Below, piece by piece: positions 7,738 to 14,812 of a stretch of DNA of 64,000 nucleotides. Position numbers and translations under genes: made by a program. This stretch comes from Micromonospora citrea. Its GTDB lineage: Bacteria > Actinomycetota > Actinomycetes > Mycobacteriales > Micromonosporaceae. How positions within the stretch are numbered: the stretch's first letter is position 1; every line of letters begins with the position of its first letter. A model generated the notes under the pieces. The model did not search any database, was not told the DNA's origin, and saw only the letters and a list, made by a program, of their open reading frames with translations. The stretch lies in NCBI RefSeq assembly GCF_900090315.1, contig NZ_FMHZ01000002.1:5860501-5924500 (forward strand), written 5' to 3'.

Positions 7738-8592
7738 TCAGGTGACCGGGTTCTTGAAGGCGGCGTCCCAGGTGGCGACGCCGATCAGCCCGTCGACGCG
7801 CAGCCGCTGGTCGCGCTGGAACGCTTCGGCGAGGGCGCGGTACTCCGGGCCGTAGATGCCGTCGTTTCCGGCGCCGCCGAGCCACGTCTTGCCCTTGCCG
7901 ATCGACCAGCGCCGGCGGTCGAGCTGGGTGGCCCACTCGCGCATCCACGTCCGGTCGGTGCGGCCCTTGAAGTAGCGCTCGTACTTGCCGGAGACGCTGT
8001 AGTCGGGGCCGGACGCCGGGCCGAAGTACCAGCCGGCGGGCAAGGGGAAGGCGATCGGCGTGCCGGGTGCGGGCTTGCCGGCGGCCGGCGGCTTGGCGGG
8101 CGCGGGCGTGGTTCCGCCGACGATGGGCAGGCCGGCGTGCAGCCATGCGTAGATCTCGTCGCCGGGGCAGGAGGTGTTCCCGCGGTCGCGGTGGCCGAGC
8201 AGCTGGAGCCGCTTGCCCGTGCGGTCGTTGGCCTGCTCGTAGAGCCACTTGAAGGCGCGGCGGGCGGCGTCGGAGACGTCCTGGCGGCCGGGCTGGTCCT
8301 TGCCGATGATGCAGACGCCGATGGCCTCAGTGTTGTGGCCGGAGCAGTGCGCGCCGAGCGTCGTCCAGCCCCGGCCCTCGTAGATGACGCCGCTGATGGA
8401 GTTGATGAGGAAGTTGTAGCCGATGTCGGACCAGCCCTTGACCCGCAGGTGGTAGTCCTGGATCTGGCGCGGGGTCTGTGTCGCCGACGCGGCGGAGTAG
8501 TGGCCCATAAAGACGGTCCGCTTCGACCAGGGCACGGTCGAGCGGGACTCGGGTGGGCGGGCGCCCCATTCGGCGCGGCTGATGATGTGCAC
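7738..8592 (-). CDS. Endolysin: N-acetylmuramoyl-L-alanine amidase with peptidoglycan-binding repeat
   Basis: A 284-residue product from a GTG start (8590-8592 on the complement) with GGGAGG close upstream. The N-terminal 145 residues are an amidase_2/PGRP domain (ISRAEWGARPP; zinc ligands in MGHYSA and the GHRDRGNTSCPGDEIY motif; HCSGHNTEAIGV). A Pro/Ala linker leads to a C-terminal region with RDQRLRVDGLIGVATWDAAF, a peptidoglycan-binding_1-like repeat. It would cleave the amide bond between muramic acid and L-Ala. The gene is oriented against the tail genes that flank the block, which is unusual for a late lysis gene. Confidence 0.88.
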   Translation of the reverse strand: MHIISRAEWGARPPESRSTVPWSKRTVFMGHYSAASATQTPRQIQDYHLRVKGWSDIGYNFLINSISGVIYEGRGWTTLGAHCSGHNTEAIGVCIIGKDQPGRQDVSDAARRAFKWLYEQANDRTGKRLQLLGHRDRGNTSCPGDEIYAWLHAGLPIVGGTTPAPAKPPAAGKPAPGTPIAFPLPAGWYFGPASGPDYSVSGKYERYFKGRTDRTWMREWATQLDRRRWSIGKGKTWLGGAGNDGIYGPEYRALAEAFQRDQRLRVDGLIGVATWDAAFKNPVT

Positions 8593-8682
8593 TGGTTGTC
8601 CTCCCGGCAGCGTGGATCGTCTGTCGGGGGACAGCGGCTCTACGGTAGCGGGCCGGGGTGACGTGCGCGGGGCGAAAGCAGG

Positions 8683-8762
8683 CCCGCCGGCCGCCGCTGC
8701 GCGGACAGCGGCGACCGGCGGGGGTCGTGCGGAGGCCGGCCACGACGCTAGGGCCGGCCTCC
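8683..8762 (-). terminator. Two tandem hairpins downstream of the DUF397 gene
   Basis: Hairpin one pairs GGAGGCCGGCC (8731-8741) with its complement at 8752-8762, four bases from the DUF397 stop. Hairpin two pairs CCCGCCGG..CCGCCGCTG (8683-8699) with its near-complement at 8705-8721. Neither has a T-run, common in high-GC hosts. They isolate the regulator group from the lysis genes. Confidence 0.55.
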
Positions 8763-8765
8763 GGG

Positions 8766-8990
8766 TCAGCGGGCGTGCGCGGGCAGGTCGAACTCGCCCG
8801 CCTTCGCGCCCGCGATGAAGGCGTCCCACTCGCCCGCGTCGAAGACCCGGGTCGGGCCCTGCGGGTCGCGGCTGTTGCGCAGCTCGACGTTGCCGCCGCC
8901 GAGGAACTGGACCTCGACGCAGTTGTCGCAGTTGGGGCCGGACTTGCTGGACTTGAACCACTGGCCGATCGGCCGCTGCTGCATGTCCAC
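8766..8990 (-). CDS. DUF397 domain protein
   Basis: A 74-residue protein showing the DUF397 signature: WFKSSKSGPNCDNCVEVQF, VELRNSRDPQGP, and FDAGEWDAFIAGAKAGEFD. The GTG start at 8990 has AAGGAG six bases upstream. DUF397 proteins are the usual partners of XRE-DUF5753 regulators in actinomycetes and some act as their antagonists. Here the regulator gene lies upstream at 10,098-10,946 with three small genes between. Confidence 0.9.
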   Translation of the reverse strand: MDMQQRPIGQWFKSSKSGPNCDNCVEVQFLGGGNVELRNSRDPQGPTRVFDAGEWDAFIAGAKAGEFDLPAHAR

Positions 8991-9040
8991 GGCGTGCTCC
9001 TTCGGTTGCTTGCTGGCCGCTCCCGTCGCGGCGGGCGGGT

Positions 9041-9415
9041 CTACGTGCGCCAGATGTAGCGCAGGTCGTCGGGAGCGTTGGCGCGGAGGATCACCTTGAC
9101 TAGCAGCTGCTCCAGCACCGACTTGCGGAACGGCGGGGCGATGCCGGAGAGGGTGGCCCGGCGCTCGGCGGCGGTCCAGGTGACCGCCTCGATGGCCTCG
9201 GCGGAGAGGGGGACCTTCCGGCAGCCGAGCGGGCATTTGTAGGTGCGCTCGCCGCAGTGCGGGTGCGGGTGCATGGGCACGTCGCACCGGCCGCACCACA
9301 GCAGGGTGCGCAGCAGGTACGGGTCAGTGCTGGCGGCCATGTGTCGCCGGCCCCAGGCGGCGGCCCGGCCGCACAGGGAGCCGCCGGAGATCAGGCTGGG
9401 GCGGGTGGCGTTCAC
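9041..9415 (-). CDS. Small zinc-ribbon protein, recombinase-ribbon type
   Basis: A 124-residue product from GTG 9413-9415, overlapping the upstream stop by GTGA. It contains LRTLLWCGRCDVPMHPHPHCGERTYKCPLGCRKVPLS, a four-Cys ribbon closely resembling the zinc ribbon of large serine recombinases (TGLLRCGRCG ... YRC), followed by a helical region (AAERRATLSGIAPPFRKSVLEQLLVKVILR). No catalytic resolvase domain is present, so this may be a stand-alone derivative. Function unknown. Confidence 0.65.
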   Translation of the reverse strand: MNATRPSLISGGSLCGRAAAWGRRHMAASTDPYLLRTLLWCGRCDVPMHPHPHCGERTYKCPLGCRKVPLSAEAIEAVTWTAAERRATLSGIAPPFRKSVLEQLLVKVILRANAPDDLRYIWRT

Positions 9416-9618
9416 GGCCGCCCCCCGTTGCCGCGCCACCGCTGCGCGGGCGTGGTCAGCACCGCGGTGGAGAGGATGACGGTCGGCCCGTTCCAGGAGG
9501 GCGGGGCGGCCGGGGTGGTGGGCCGGGCGCCGGCTTCGGGTACCGACGCCCGGCGGTCCGGGGTGGAGCGGCGGTGCAGCCAGCGGGACCAGCGGCGGTG
9601 CCCCGCGGGGGCGGTCAC
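9412..9618 (-). CDS. Small hypothetical protein
   Basis: A 68-residue frame starting at GTG 9616-9618 (overlapping the upstream stop, GTGA) and ending in a GTGA overlap with the zinc-ribbon gene. The product is Arg/Pro-rich with TVILSTAVLTTPAQRW near the end. Double coupling to its neighbours is the main reason to accept it. Confidence 0.4.
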   Translation of the reverse strand: MTAPAGHRRWSRWLHRRSTPDRRASVPEAGARPTTPAAPPSWNGPTVILSTAVLTTPAQRWRGNGGRP

Positions 9619-9971
9619 AGCGCCCAGCCGTAGGCGTCGACCTGGACCTGCTCCGCCCAGCTCGCGGCGCTGCACGGCCAGGCGTTGCGGCACCAGGTGC
9701 AGCGGCGGTCGTTGACGGCGATGAACGGCCAGGCGAAGCCGACGCGGACGACAGGGCCGTCGGGCTGGTGCGTGGCGAGCATGTGCCCGGCAAGGGTCAG
9801 CCTTTCGCCGGGGCTGAGGACGAGGTAGCCGTAGCTGGGGACGACCTCGCCGGGCGGCGGGGGCGGGACCACGAGCCGCTCTCGAAATGGAGGGGAGCCC
9901 GAGCGGCCTGCCGAGGCGGCGCCGGGCCTGCCGCTGTGTGATTGGCCCCGACCGGTAGATAGAACGACCAC
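9615..9971 (-). CDS. Hypothetical protein with C-terminal TWCRNAWPC motif
   Basis: Up to 118 residues; the true start may lie further inside, near the Pro-rich PPPPPGEVVPSYG segment. The conserved-looking part is YLVLSPGERLTLAGHMLATHQ followed by CTWCRNAWPCSAA, a C-x2-C-x4-C arrangement seen in many short actinobacterial proteins that accompany XRE-DUF5753 genes. Its role is unknown. Confidence 0.5.
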   Translation of the reverse strand: MVVLSTGRGQSHSGRPGAASAGRSGSPPFRERLVVPPPPPGEVVPSYGYLVLSPGERLTLAGHMLATHQPDGPVVRVGFAWPFIAVNDRRCTWCRNAWPCSAASWAEQVQVDAYGWAL

Positions 9972-10081
9972 GAGTAGCCCCCAGCCTTCTCTGAACCCGG
10001 GCGCTCACCAGTGATCGAGCGGTCACTGTGCATCACGCCCACCAGGGACCGTATGGGCGGTCGCCGATGGCGTGCGAGGAT

Positions 10082-10097
10082 GTTGCACGATGTTGCA
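10082..10097 (-). promoter_or_regulatory. Putative XRE operator, copy 1
   Basis: GTTGCACGATGTTGCA sits immediately after the stop codon of the XRE-DUF5753 gene and upstream of the next minus-strand genes. A nearly identical 15-mer occurs at 11856-11870, upstream of the first gene of the same cluster. The TTGC units are spaced ten bases, one helical turn. Confidence 0.5.
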
Positions 10098-10946
10098 TCA
10101 ACTCGCGTCGTCGTCCAGATCCCGGAGCGCCCCCGTGATGAGGGCCCGCGCCTCCCGGCCGTAGGCGGCTGACCCGGCGAGCCGTTCGAAGGCCCGGCTG
10201 TAGACGGCGATGTCCCGGGGCTGGGTCAGCTTGAGTTCTGCGGAGATGGTTTCGACGAGGACGGTCTTCGCGTCGAGGATCCAGAACCCGTGCAGGGGGA
10301 GGAAACCGTGTGCTGCGCGGGTGGGAATGACACCCAGGTGAACGCGGGGGAGGGTCGAAAGGGCGAGCAGCCGGTCCAGTTGACCGGCGAGTACGTCGGG
10401 AGGCGCGACGCCCAGAGTCAAAGCCGCCTGGCAGAACACCATGTGGAACCGGTGGTCACCCCGGTAGAGGATGCTCTGACGCTCCATTCGCGCGGCGACG
10501 CCTTCTTCCACGTCGTCCGGCAGATCGTGAAAGCCGATGAACGCGCTGAGGATGGCGGCGGCGTACTCGGCTGTTTGCAGGAGTCCCGGGATGACCTGCG
10601 GCTCGAATGCGCGAAACAGCTTCGTGTCAGCCTCGAAGCGGACGCTTTCCCGTTGCCGTGTCCGTGTGCCGGACCTGAGCAGCCGCCGCCACTCGACGAA
10701 CATGGTGTCGATGGAGCGCACGACCGCGATGAGGTCCGCCGCCTGGTCGTCGGCCCCGCAGAGCCGGCACCACGTGCGTACGTCCTCCTCGGAGGCGTTG
10801 ATGACGCCGTGCTCCAGTTTGGAGACCTTCGTGTAGTGCCAACCGGCGCCTGCGGCAAGCGCTCTGCCCGTCAGGTCGGCGTCCTGCCGGATGTCCCTGA
10901 GCCTGACCCCCAGCGCTTCCCGGGCCTGACGGGCAGGTGTGCTCAC
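10098..10946 (-). CDS. XRE-family regulator with DUF5753 domain
   Basis: A 282-residue protein from GTG 10944-10946, overlapping the stop of the DUF6879 gene by GTGA. An N-terminal HTH (LRDIRQDADLTGRALAAGAGWHYTKVSKLEHG, then EDVRTWCRLCGADD) is followed by the DUF5753 region (FEPQVIPGLLQTAEYAAAIL, RMERQSILYRGDHRFHMVFCQAAL, LGVIPTRAAHGFLPLHGFWILD). Such proteins regulate development, secondary metabolism or phage states together with a DUF397 partner. The paired GTTGCACGWTGTTGC motifs are its likely targets. Confidence 0.9.
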   Translation of the reverse strand: MSTPARQAREALGVRLRDIRQDADLTGRALAAGAGWHYTKVSKLEHGVINASEEDVRTWCRLCGADDQAADLIAVVRSIDTMFVEWRRLLRSGTRTRQRESVRFEADTKLFRAFEPQVIPGLLQTAEYAAAILSAFIGFHDLPDDVEEGVAARMERQSILYRGDHRFHMVFCQAALTLGVAPPDVLAGQLDRLLALSTLPRVHLGVIPTRAAHGFLPLHGFWILDAKTVLVETISAELKLTQPRDIAVYSRAFERLAGSAAYGREARALITGALRDLDDDAS

Positions 10947-11464
10947 GTCGTTGCAGGTCGGTACTCGGTGTACGGAACCGCACGCGGCCACAGGTCGTCA
11001 CGGGTTGCCCGATACAGGGTCAGCTGCTCGGGATCGTCCTCTACGGCGTAGCCGGCACCACGCCCATCCGGCTTGAACAGGCTGAGGACGAGCAGGTGGT
11101 CATCGAAGAGCCAGCAGTCCTCCGCGGGTAGCGGGCGTTCGGCTACCTGCGCGCGCGGAACGTACCTGACTTCCTCGCCGGCCTCGATGTTGCCTGGGTC
11201 CAGCGCCATCGCCCAGCGCATGTAGTCCGACAGGGGCTCCGTCACAATGCGCAGCCGCTGGACCTGAGTCCCTGCCGACGTCACCTCGCTCATGAAGGAC
11301 AGCCAGTCCTTCCGCCATGCGAAGTCGTCCGGTATGCCGCGCAACCACAAGTCGAACGGAACGTCCTCGTCCTCGACGTGGTATGTGTCACGCAGCTCCA
11401 AATGCCACGCTCGGCTGCCGGGGCGGAACATGGACCGGAACTCGGCACTGGTGATGGGTTTCAT
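10943..11464 (-). CDS. DUF6879 family protein
   Basis: A 173-residue product (FRSMFRPGSRAWHLELRDTY, FDLWLRGIPDD, TSAGTQVQRLRIVTEPLSDY, WLFDDHLLVLSLF) typical of the DUF6879 proteins found beside XRE-DUF5753 genes across actinomycetes. It overlaps both neighbours by a few bases, so the three genes form one operon. Biochemical role unknown. Confidence 0.85.
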   Translation of the reverse strand: MKPITSAEFRSMFRPGSRAWHLELRDTYHVEDEDVPFDLWLRGIPDDFAWRKDWLSFMSEVTSAGTQVQRLRIVTEPLSDYMRWAMALDPGNIEAGEEVRYVPRAQVAERPLPAEDCWLFDDHLLVLSLFKPDGRGAGYAVEDDPEQLTLYRATRDDLWPRAVPYTEYRPATT

Positions 11465-11835
11465 CGACTGCTGGCCACCAGGTTCTGCATGTGGCGAGCC
11501 GAAACCTCGACACAGGTTTCATGGCCCGGGATGTCCATGAGAGCGAGAGCTGCCTGGTCGGTTACACGCGCACCCTGAATGATGTAGTTGCCGTCCGTGG
11601 TGACGTCGATGATGGGCGCCTCGATCCGGGTCACCACCCCGGCGAGGCCGTTCTTGGCCAGGTGGCGCATCAGGGGGGCGGGCACCTCAACGACTGTCTC
11701 CTGTTCTGTCTCGAGGGCGAGGATCGTGGGATCGGCGACCTTCCAGCCCTGCACCACGTAGCTGTCTCGGTCCGTGGCGTAAAGCGTGGGGGATTGCCCG
11801 CCCGTCGACTCCTTGCCCAAGAACGTTAACCGCAT
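11461..11835 (-). CDS. Hypothetical protein with two internal repeats, first gene of the regulator operon
   Basis: 124 residues from ATG 11833-11835 with GGGAGG upstream. Two halves resemble each other: DSYVVQGWKVADPTILALETE ... VPAPLMRHL and GNYIIQGARVTDQAALALMDI ... VSARHMQNL, which indicates an internal duplication of about 45 residues. It is translationally linked to the DUF6879 gene. Similar genes often head this operon type; no function known. The putative operator at 11856 lies just upstream. Confidence 0.7.
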   Translation of the reverse strand: MRLTFLGKESTGGQSPTLYATDRDSYVVQGWKVADPTILALETEQETVVEVPAPLMRHLAKNGLAGVVTRIEAPIIDVTTDGNYIIQGARVTDQAALALMDIPGHETCVEVSARHMQNLVASSR

Positions 11836-11855
11836 GCCCCTGCCTCCCAGCGATG

Positions 11856-11870
11856 GTTGCACGTTGTTGC
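11856..11870 (-). promoter_or_regulatory. Putative XRE operator, copy 2
   Basis: GTTGCACGTTGTTGC differs from copy 1 by one base. A further partial copy on the other strand (GTGCAACGTC) lies about 30 bases away. Position upstream of the operon suggests autoregulation by the XRE-DUF5753 protein. Confidence 0.5.
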
Positions 11871-11959
11871 CCGTCCTGCAGATCGTCGGCCGCAGCGCGT
11901 GCAACGTCAAGGGATCGACTTGGTCGCAGGAGGCATAGCTACACGGCCGCAGTGAGGGA

Positions 11960-11986
11960 TTGCGACCGCCCAATCTGGCCTACGCT
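11960..11986 (+). promoter_or_regulatory. Putative promoter of the tape measure gene
   Basis: TTGCGA (11960-11965), a 15-base spacer and TACGCT (11981-11986) end six bases before GTG 11993, with no RBS. The distal tail genes thus appear to have their own leaderless promoter, which they would need because the operon is interrupted. Confidence 0.45.
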
Positions 11987-11992
11987 GGGGGC

Positions 11993-14812
11993 GTGGCGCT
12001 GGGACGTGCGTACATCGAGATCATCGGCGACGTAAGGAAGTTCGCGCCGGACCTGAAACGCGGGCTGAAGTCGGCGCTGAAGATCGGCGCGCTGAGCGGG
12101 GTGGCCGCCAGCGCGACGGGCAGCCTGGTCGGCCTGGCCGGTGCGCTGGCGCAGGTCAGCGGCGCGGCGTTCGCCGTGCCCGCGGCGGCGTCGGTCTACG
12201 GCGCGGCGATGGGCGCGCTGCGGATCGCGACGTCGGGCTTCGGGGACGCGATGGGCGCGGTCGTCGAGGGCGACGCGAAGACGTTCGAGAAGGCGCTGGA
12301 GAACCTGTCGCCGCAGGCGCAGAAGCTGGCCCGCGAGTTCCAGGCGGTGGGCCCGGCGATCGAGGGCATCCGCACGGCGACGCAGGACGCGTTCGCCGGG
12401 CCGATGCTCGGGCAGGTCAAGGCGACCGCCTCGGTGCTGGCGGGGCCGCTGCGCGCCGGCCTGGCCGGCATCGCGGCCGAGTACGGGCTGGTGGCGCGGC
12501 GGGCGCTGGAGTTCGCCCGGGAGGGCGCCACCGTGTCGGTGCTGCGCGGGGTGCTGATGGGCGCGCGGGAGGCCGTGGCGAACCTCGCCGTGGCGGTGGG
12601 GCCGCTGCTGGCCGGGTTCCGCGACATAGCCGTGGTGGGCCTCCCGGCGGTGAGCCAGCTGTCCGGTGTGGCCGGCGGCCTGGGCGCGAAGTTCGGCGCG
12701 TGGCTGTCGGCGATGGCGCAGAGCGGCGCGGCCACCGCGGCGATCCAGACGGCGCTGGGCATCCTGCGGCAGCTCGGCCAGGTCGCGGCGAACGTCGGCG
12801 GGATCCTCCGCTCGGTCTTCGAGGCGGTCAGCCAGGCGGCCGGCGGCGGCGGCTTCCTCGGCAGCCTGGTGATGGCCACCGGCACGCTGCGGGAGTTCTT
12901 CGCCTCGGCGGAGGGCGCGCAGGCGCTGCAAGGGGTGTTCACGGCGCTGGGCACGGCGGCGTCGGGCCTGTCGCCGGTGCTGATGACGCTGCTGGGGATC
13001 ATCGGCAAGTCGCTGGTGCCGGCCCTCCTGCCGATCGTGCAGGCGGTTGTGCCGGCGTTGCAGGCCGTCGCGACGGCGCTGGGGCCGGCGATCGGCACGC
13101 TCGGCGCGGCGCTCGGCCCGGTGCTGTCCGCCCTGTCGGTGGGCATCCAGGCGCTGGCCCCGTCGCTGGGCCCGATCGCGCAGGTGATCGCGTCGATCGC
13201 GCTGGCGATCGCGCCGCTGCTGCCGGTCGTCGGGCAGCTGGTGGCCATGCTGATCGGCCCGCTGGCGACGGCGCTGAACGCGCTGGTCCCGCTGATCGGG
13301 CCGCTGATCACCGCGCTGGCGCCGATCCTGCTCCAGGTCGGGCAGACGATCGCCGCGATCCTCGCCCCCGCCGCCGGGCAGCTCGCGCAGTTGTTCACCC
13401 AGATGGGCCCGGTGCTCGGCCAGCTCGTCGCCGCGCTGGGCAGCGCGCTTGCCCCGATCCTCGGGGTGCTTGGCCCGCTGGTCATGCAGGTGGTGCAGGC
13501 GATGGCGCCGATGCTGCCGACGATCCTGTCGCTGCTGCCGCCGCTGATCGAGGTCGTGGTGGCGTTGACGCCGCTGATCCAGCTGGTGGCACAGCTCGCC
13601 GTCGTGGCGGTCGCCCTGGTCGCGCCGCTGATCAAGGTCGCGGCGCTGCTGGTGCAGTTCCTGGTGTCGGCGGCGATCGCGCCGCTGATCTCGGCGCTCG
13701 CGGGCGCGCTGACGTGGCTGCTGTCGCCGCTGACCGGGGTGGCCGAGTGGCTGGGCAAGGTCGCCGCCTGGCTGAACGGGATCGACTGGGCCGGGGTCGG
13801 GGCGGCGATCGGCGGGGCGTTCTCGTCGGCGTGGAACGCGGTGGTCGGGTTCTTCTCCTCGCTCGGCACCTGGTTCGCCGAGCTGCCCGGGAAGATCGGT
13901 TCGTTCCTGGCGAGCCTGCCGGGGATGCTGTGGAACCTGTTCACGTCGGCGCTGGGCATGGCGCTCCAGGCCGTGGGCGTCGGGATCGGCCTGCTGATCT
14001 TCTCGGTGACGCAGCTGCCCGGGATGGTCCTCAGCGGCATTGCGGCGCTGCCGGGCCTGCTGGCCGGGTTCTTCTCCCGGCTGTGGGCCAGCGCGCGGGC
14101 GCTGACGACCGCGGGCATCAACGCGGTGGTGTCGTTCGTGACCGGGCTGCCCGGCCGGATCATGTCGGGCCTGTCGCGGCTGCCGGGCATCCTGGCCGGC
14201 GCGCTGTCGTCGGCGATGAGCGCGGCGCGTAGCGCGGCGTCGAGCGGCGTGAGCGCCCTGGTGTCGTTCATCAGCAGCGTGCCCGGCCGGCTCGCCGGAC
14301 TGGCCGGGAAGTTCGTGTCGGCGGGCCGGAGCCTCATCAGCGGGTTCATGAACGGGCTCAAGAACGTGGGCGGGTTCATCGGCGACGTCGCCGGGTCGAT
14401 CACGTCGGCGATCACGGGGTTCATCAACCGGGTCATCGGCAAGATCAACTCGGGTATCGCGTCGATCGACGCCAAGCTGCCCGGGTCGCTGCCTCGCATC
14501 CCGGCGCTGGCCAACGGCGCGATCCTGCGCCGGCCGACGCTGTTCGTCGGCGGCGAGGCCGGCGACGAGGTGGTGGTGCCGCTGACCCGGCCGCGCCGGG
14601 CGCGGGAGCTGGCCGAGCAGTCCGGGCTGATGCGGCTGCTCGGCGGCGACGGTGGCGGGTCCGTGATGTTCGGGCGCGACGCGATCCGAGTGACCTTCGA
14701 GGGAGTCCTGCCGACCCGGCAGGAGGCGCTGGACACCGGCCGGGCGGTCGGTGAAGGCGTACTGGAGACGCTGGCCCGCAGGGACGTGGCCACGACCGTG
14801 AGGACGATCTGA
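11993..14812 (+). CDS. Phage tail tape measure protein
   Basis: A 939-residue protein (ALGRAYIEIIGDVRKFAPDL at the start) with very long Ala/Leu/Val-rich helical stretches, repeated PLIxxLAPLLxP-type units, several hydrophobic segments in the middle (about residues 330-620) and a C terminus GGEAGDEVVVPLTRPRRARELAEQSG typical of actinophage tape measures. It sets tail length and is ejected with the DNA. The GTG 11993 start is preferred over an upstream ATG at 11960 because of the TACGCT box. The gene is separated by 8.4 kb from its chaperones. Confidence 0.9.
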   Translation: MALGRAYIEIIGDVRKFAPDLKRGLKSALKIGALSGVAASATGSLVGLAGALAQVSGAAFAVPAAASVYGAAMGALRIATSGFGDAMGAVVEGDAKTFEKALENLSPQAQKLAREFQAVGPAIEGIRTATQDAFAGPMLGQVKATASVLAGPLRAGLAGIAAEYGLVARRALEFAREGATVSVLRGVLMGAREAVANLAVAVGPLLAGFRDIAVVGLPAVSQLSGVAGGLGAKFGAWLSAMAQSGAATAAIQTALGILRQLGQVAANVGGILRSVFEAVSQAAGGGGFLGSLVMATGTLREFFASAEGAQALQGVFTALGTAASGLSPVLMTLLGIIGKSLVPALLPIVQAVVPALQAVATALGPAIGTLGAALGPVLSALSVGIQALAPSLGPIAQVIASIALAIAPLLPVVGQLVAMLIGPLATALNALVPLIGPLITALAPILLQVGQTIAAILAPAAGQLAQLFTQMGPVLGQLVAALGSALAPILGVLGPLVMQVVQAMAPMLPTILSLLPPLIEVVVALTPLIQLVAQLAVVAVALVAPLIKVAALLVQFLVSAAIAPLISALAGALTWLLSPLTGVAEWLGKVAAWLNGIDWAGVGAAIGGAFSSAWNAVVGFFSSLGTWFAELPGKIGSFLASLPGMLWNLFTSALGMALQAVGVGIGLLIFSVTQLPGMVLSGIAALPGLLAGFFSRLWASARALTTAGINAVVSFVTGLPGRIMSGLSRLPGILAGALSSAMSAARSAASSGVSALVSFISSVPGRLAGLAGKFVSAGRSLISGFMNGLKNVGGFIGDVAGSITSAITGFINRVIGKINSGIASIDAKLPGSLPRIPALANGAILRRPTLFVGGEAGDEVVVPLTRPRRARELAEQSGLMRLLGGDGGGSVMFGRDAIRVTFEGVLPTRQEALDTGRAVGEGVLETLARRDVATTVRTI

